Shown here: positions 61,578 to 64,000 of the stretch, piece by piece
Position numbering within the stretch: position 1 is the stretch's first letter
How the letters are laid out: every line of letters begins with the position of its first letter
DNA from: Acinetobacter marinus
GTDB taxonomy: Bacteria; Pseudomonadota; Gammaproteobacteria; Pseudomonadales; Moraxellaceae
NCBI RefSeq assembly: GCF_900096915.1
Contig: NZ_FMYK01000002.1
Coordinates: 434,001 to 498,000 of the forward strand
DNA: 64,000 nt
Direction of reading: 5' to 3'
Position numbers and translations under genes: made by a program
The notes under the pieces: model-generated
What the model was told of the DNA's origin: nothing
Seen by the model: the letters and a program-made list of their open reading frames with translations, nothing else
Databases searched by the model: none

Positions 61578-62618
61578 CTATTTCTGAACCTGTTTGTTCT
61601 GGGATTGCTCATTTTCCAAAATATGTACGGTGGCAGTACGCCCAGCGACAAAGGCAAGATTGTTGGCAGGCACTTCGTCCAAAATGATTTTCACAGGAAC
61701 ACGCTGTGCTAAGCGCACCCAGGTAAAGGTCGGGTTGACATTGGCGAGTAGGGTCGAGCTGGTGCTGCGTTCACGATCTTCGATGCCTGTGGCGATGCCT
61801 TGTACATGACCTTGATATTTGTGGGAATCGCCCATCAGCTGAATGCTGGCACGATCACCGACATTGATTTTTGCCAATTTGGTTTCTTCAAAATAGCCCA
61901 CCACATACATTTGTTTGCGGTCAATCAAGGCGGCGATGGCGGTACCTGTTTGCACATAATTGCCCTTTTTCAGGGAGAAGTTCGATAATGTACCGTCCGC
62001 AGGCGCAACCACTTCAGAACGATTCAGGTTGAGTTTGGCGAGGTCAAGATTGTTTTCTGCAACCAGAACCAAGGCTTTTTGCTGTTCGACACTCGCCACG
62101 GCTTGTTCGAGTGAGGCTTGCATTTGGCTATATTCGGCATGCGCTTGGTCACGTTCTGCATAGACTTGATCTTGTTCTTGCTTTGATATCGCACCTTGCA
62201 TCAGATCGCTGTAACGATTGGCCGTTTTGTCTGCGAGCTTGATGCTGGATTGAGCTTTATTAATATTGGCTTTGGCAACACTCACTGCGGCATTGGCTTG
62301 GGCGAGGCTGGATTTGGCTTTGGCAAGATCAGATTGTGCTTCTTCGACATCGAGTACACGGCGTGATGTATCGATTTTAAATAGCACTTGTCCTTGTTTG
62401 ACCACTTGGTTGTCTTGGACGAGGACATCAGTGACCAAGCCCGCCACATCAGAGGATACATTGATCACATCAGCACGTACCCGACCATCACGTGTCCACG
62501 GCTCATTGTTATAATAGCGCCAGAGGTGAATCACGGTAAAGATCGCCAATAACACCACGAGCCAAAAGATCAACGGACGTAGCCATTTTTTTAGATCAAA
62601 AGAAGTGTTGTTGCTCAT
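61578..62618 (-). CDS. HlyD/EmrA-type membrane fusion protein
   Basis: Periplasmic adaptor subunit of 346 aa: one N-terminal membrane helix (LIFWLVVLLAIFTVIHL), a biotinyl-lipoyl domain around NVSSDVAGLVTDVLVQDNQVVKQGQVLFKID, a long alpha-helical coiled hairpin (residues about 105-200, rich in Ala, Gln and Lys), a second lipoyl half (VVAPADGTLSNFSLKKGNYV) and a beta-barrel (QRVPVKIILDE). It is the last gene of a FUSC-DUF1656-HlyD operon, the AaeXAB-type organisation used for efflux of aromatic acids or other toxic compounds. The substrate is unknown. Followed by a minus-strand terminator. Confidence 0.92.
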   Translation of the reverse strand: MSNNTSFDLKKWLRPLIFWLVVLLAIFTVIHLWRYYNNEPWTRDGRVRADVINVSSDVAGLVTDVLVQDNQVVKQGQVLFKIDTSRRVLDVEEAQSDLAKAKSSLAQANAAVSVAKANINKAQSSIKLADKTANRYSDLMQGAISKQEQDQVYAERDQAHAEYSQMQASLEQAVASVEQQKALVLVAENNLDLAKLNLNRSEVVAPADGTLSNFSLKKGNYVQTGTAIAALIDRKQMYVVGYFEETKLAKINVGDRASIQLMGDSHKYQGHVQGIATGIEDRERSTSSTLLANVNPTFTWVRLAQRVPVKIILDEVPANNLAFVAGRTATVHILENEQSQNKQVQK

Positions 62619-62686
62619 GAATGTTGTCCTAAATCAAATCGGTTGCCATATAAAAAATGAAAAAATATTGTGTGAATCAATGCATG

Positions 62687-62893
62687 CTAATGCAGAAAAA
62701 ACTGATAAATCGCATGCACGACAAACAGACACACCACGTACCAACACAGATAAAAAATATTTGGATAAAGAATCCAGCCCCGTTGTTCTAAACGATCAAC
62801 CCAACGACTGCTGATTAAATATAAAATATAGGCCAAAGCCACCTGAATCAGGAGCACAGGCACGTACACCCCGTAAAAATCAACTTCACTCAT
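62687..62893 (-). CDS. DUF1656 small membrane protein (AaeX-like)
   Basis: A 68-aa protein with two membrane helices: SEVDFYGVYVPVLLIQVALA and IFYLCWYVVCLFVVHAIYQF. DUF1656 proteins (AaeX in E. coli) accompany FUSC-type efflux pumps and MFPs in fixed order; their role is unknown. The gene starts at ATG 62893, overlapping the end of the FUSC gene by 4 bp, and stops 68 bp before the membrane fusion protein gene, so it is part of one operon. Confidence 0.9.
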   Translation of the reverse strand: MSEVDFYGVYVPVLLIQVALAYILYLISSRWVDRLEQRGWILYPNIFYLCWYVVCLFVVHAIYQFFLH

Positions 62894-64000
62894 ACCACAC
62901 CGCCTTGTAAAGTTGCTTGGCTTGCTTGAGTTGCGCTCGGTGTTTCGGGCTGGTGCGTGGTCAGGGCATATTGCAAATTATTAATACTCATGGCGAGGCG
63001 TTGTTTTTGCCCAGCAGTGACAGAAGCGGGTTGTTGCCATTGGAGATTTTGCTGTTGCAAGTTGGCAAGCATTTCGATCAGGCGCTGGTAATGATAGTGG
63101 CTAGGGGAATACATTTTGCTCTGTGCTGAAAATTCATCGTCAAAGGCTTGAATCAGTTGTTGAATGTCCGCTTGGATCAGTGCAGGGGTATCAGGATGCG
63201 CTGCAACCTCACTCAGACGGGTCAAGTCGATCGCCACGCAACTTTCAATCAACACATCTTGCATGGCATATTTGAGTTCGCTTGACGCGACCATTTTGGT
63301 ATTGAGTAATCCAATGCGATCGACCATGCGGCGCAAATAAATTTTGTAGGTGGTGCCAAAGCGCAGATGAATTGCACTACGCATCTCTTGATAATGCTGA
63401 TGAATGAGGCGTTTAGCAGTCATGTCGGGCGACATCGCACGGATAAAGTACAGCGCCAATACGGGAATAATTGGACCAAACAAACCTGCCAATGCCGCAT
63501 CGATCGACGGCAATGGTGAGATTTGGTAGTGATTTTGCAGATTCAGCGCCATAATTACATTGATGGCAATCGGCAGTCCAATCCCTGTCAATGGCGGGTG
63601 GGGGATCAGACATACCGCATAAATAATCACAGGCGCAAGCACCAGCGCCAATTGCAAAAATGTCTTCACATCAGGCAGGATAAAAAACAGATAAATGAAG
63701 GTAATGATCGTCGCATACAGCGTACCCCGTAAAAATATCTTCAATAGCGGGATCGGATCATCCAGCGCCGTGAGGATACAGGCAACCACCGCTGCCATTT
63801 GCGCCAACATATAACCGTACTGCCAACCAGAATAAATCCAAATCGAAAATCCAATCAGTATCGATACAAAAGCCGCCATCGCACCACGCACCGCCACACC
63901 ATGATCACGATGTAGACTTGGATAACGGGTAGACATTGGAGCAATAAACTCGGGAATCTTGCGTTGACCTGCTTGAATCAATTGCCAAATCACTTTGACG
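62890..64000 (-). CDS. FUSC-family efflux permease (partial, 5' end outside)
   Basis: Only the C-terminal 369 residues are visible; the frame stays open to the right edge. This half resembles AaeB/FUSC proteins: a TM bundle with VAVRGAMAAFVSILIGFSIW, AQMAAVVACILTALDDPIPL, a run of helices to GLPIAINVIMALNLQNHYQI, then a cytoplasmic helical domain. The adjacent DUF1656 and HlyD genes complete the pump. GTG at 63993 is not the real start because sense codons precede it. Confidence 0.88.
   Translation of the reverse strand, partial: VKVIWQLIQAGQRKIPEFIAPMSTRYPSLHRDHGVAVRGAMAAFVSILIGFSIWIYSGWQYGYMLAQMAAVVACILTALDDPIPLLKIFLRGTLYATIITFIYLFFILPDVKTFLQLALVLAPVIIYAVCLIPHPPLTGIGLPIAINVIMALNLQNHYQISPLPSIDAALAGLFGPIIPVLALYFIRAMSPDMTAKRLIHQHYQEMRSAIHLRFGTTYKIYLRRMVDRIGLLNTKMVASSELKYAMQDVLIESCVAIDLTRLSEVAAHPDTPALIQADIQQLIQAFDDEFSAQSKMYSPSHYHYQRLIEMLANLQQQNLQWQQPASVTAGQKQRLAMSINNLQYALTTHQPETPSATQASQATLQGGVV

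Noticed and set aside
62605..62814. plus-strand 69-aa frame over the DUF1656 gene
   Set aside because: It is antisense to a recognised gene with good operon overlap and shows no family match.
1..64000. CRISPR arrays, prophage, integrases, plasmid replication genes
   Set aside because: No regularly spaced repeats, integrase or phage structural genes were seen on either strand.

Overview
The window is 64 kb of bacterial chromosome, A+T-rich, with gene content and order typical of Acinetobacter or a close Moraxellaceae relative. Pointers are the pyrH-frr-uppS-cdsA-dxr-rseP-bamA-skp-lpxD-fabZ-lpxA run, the mnmC, sspA/sspB and ruvAB arrangements, the dxs and suhB sequences, and a Zur-type operator in front of a ZnuD-like receptor. 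This assignment is inferred from protein recognition, since no database search was possible. No prophage, CRISPR array, rRNA gene or plasmid replication gene was seen.

Layout: 0-10.6 kb is the envelope-biogenesis operon (UMP kinase end, ribosome recycling factor, undecaprenyl-PP synthase, CDP-DAG synthase, DXP reductoisomerase, site-2 protease, BamA, Skp, lipid A enzymes and FabZ), with overlapping or tightly spaced genes, closed by a strong bidirectional terminator. 10.7-17.7 kb holds mnmC, a small coiled-coil membrane protein, yciI, yciB, an Rnm-type PHP nuclease, a DKNYY-like repeat protein and a DMT exporter divergent from a MocR regulator. 19.3-25.1 kb holds a DUF1624 membrane protein (with an in-frame TGA before its likely natural end), an acyl-CoA dehydrogenase and a large lipoprotein. 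25.1-34.7 kb holds aroE, hemF, an Lrp regulator divergent from a DMT transporter, ribA, dxs, suhB, and sspB-sspA. A MITE-like palindromic element lies between dxs and suhB.

35.0-37.5 kb is the most unusual system: a promoter-led four-gene cluster of roadblock protein, a 323-aa protein with a winged-helix-like tail, a Ras-like GTPase and a second roadblock protein. It recalls the actinobacterial conservons (Cvn) but has no sensor kinase, and a terminator-like hairpin sits after the first gene. 37.7-48 kb holds an amino-acid permease, a lone tRNA-Arg(CCT), a lipoprotein, aspS, a ZnuD-like zinc receptor behind a Zur box, ogt, a gene with the complete zinc ligand set of a subclass B1 metallo-beta-lactamase directly downstream of a lytic transglycosylase, and a dihydrolipoamide-dehydrogenase-like flavoprotein. 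The 15-bp Zur-type palindrome recurs, in reverse-complement form, in front of the DUF1624 gene at 19.3 kb.

48-64 kb holds an Ig-like-domain lipoprotein, a 33-aa lipoprotein, a DUF442/TIGR01244 protein, lgt, an NRDE protein, a DUF559 endonuclease-like gene between two similar ~115-bp repeats, a PhoX-family phosphatase with a twin-arginine signal close to tatABC, ruvAB, dgt, and an HlyD/DUF1656/FUSC efflux operon that runs off the right edge.

Themes: most of the window is envelope construction (isoprenoid and lipid carrier supply by dxs/dxr/uppS, lipid A, BAM, Lgt, Tat, lipoproteins), interspersed with housekeeping genes and a few accessory cassettes.
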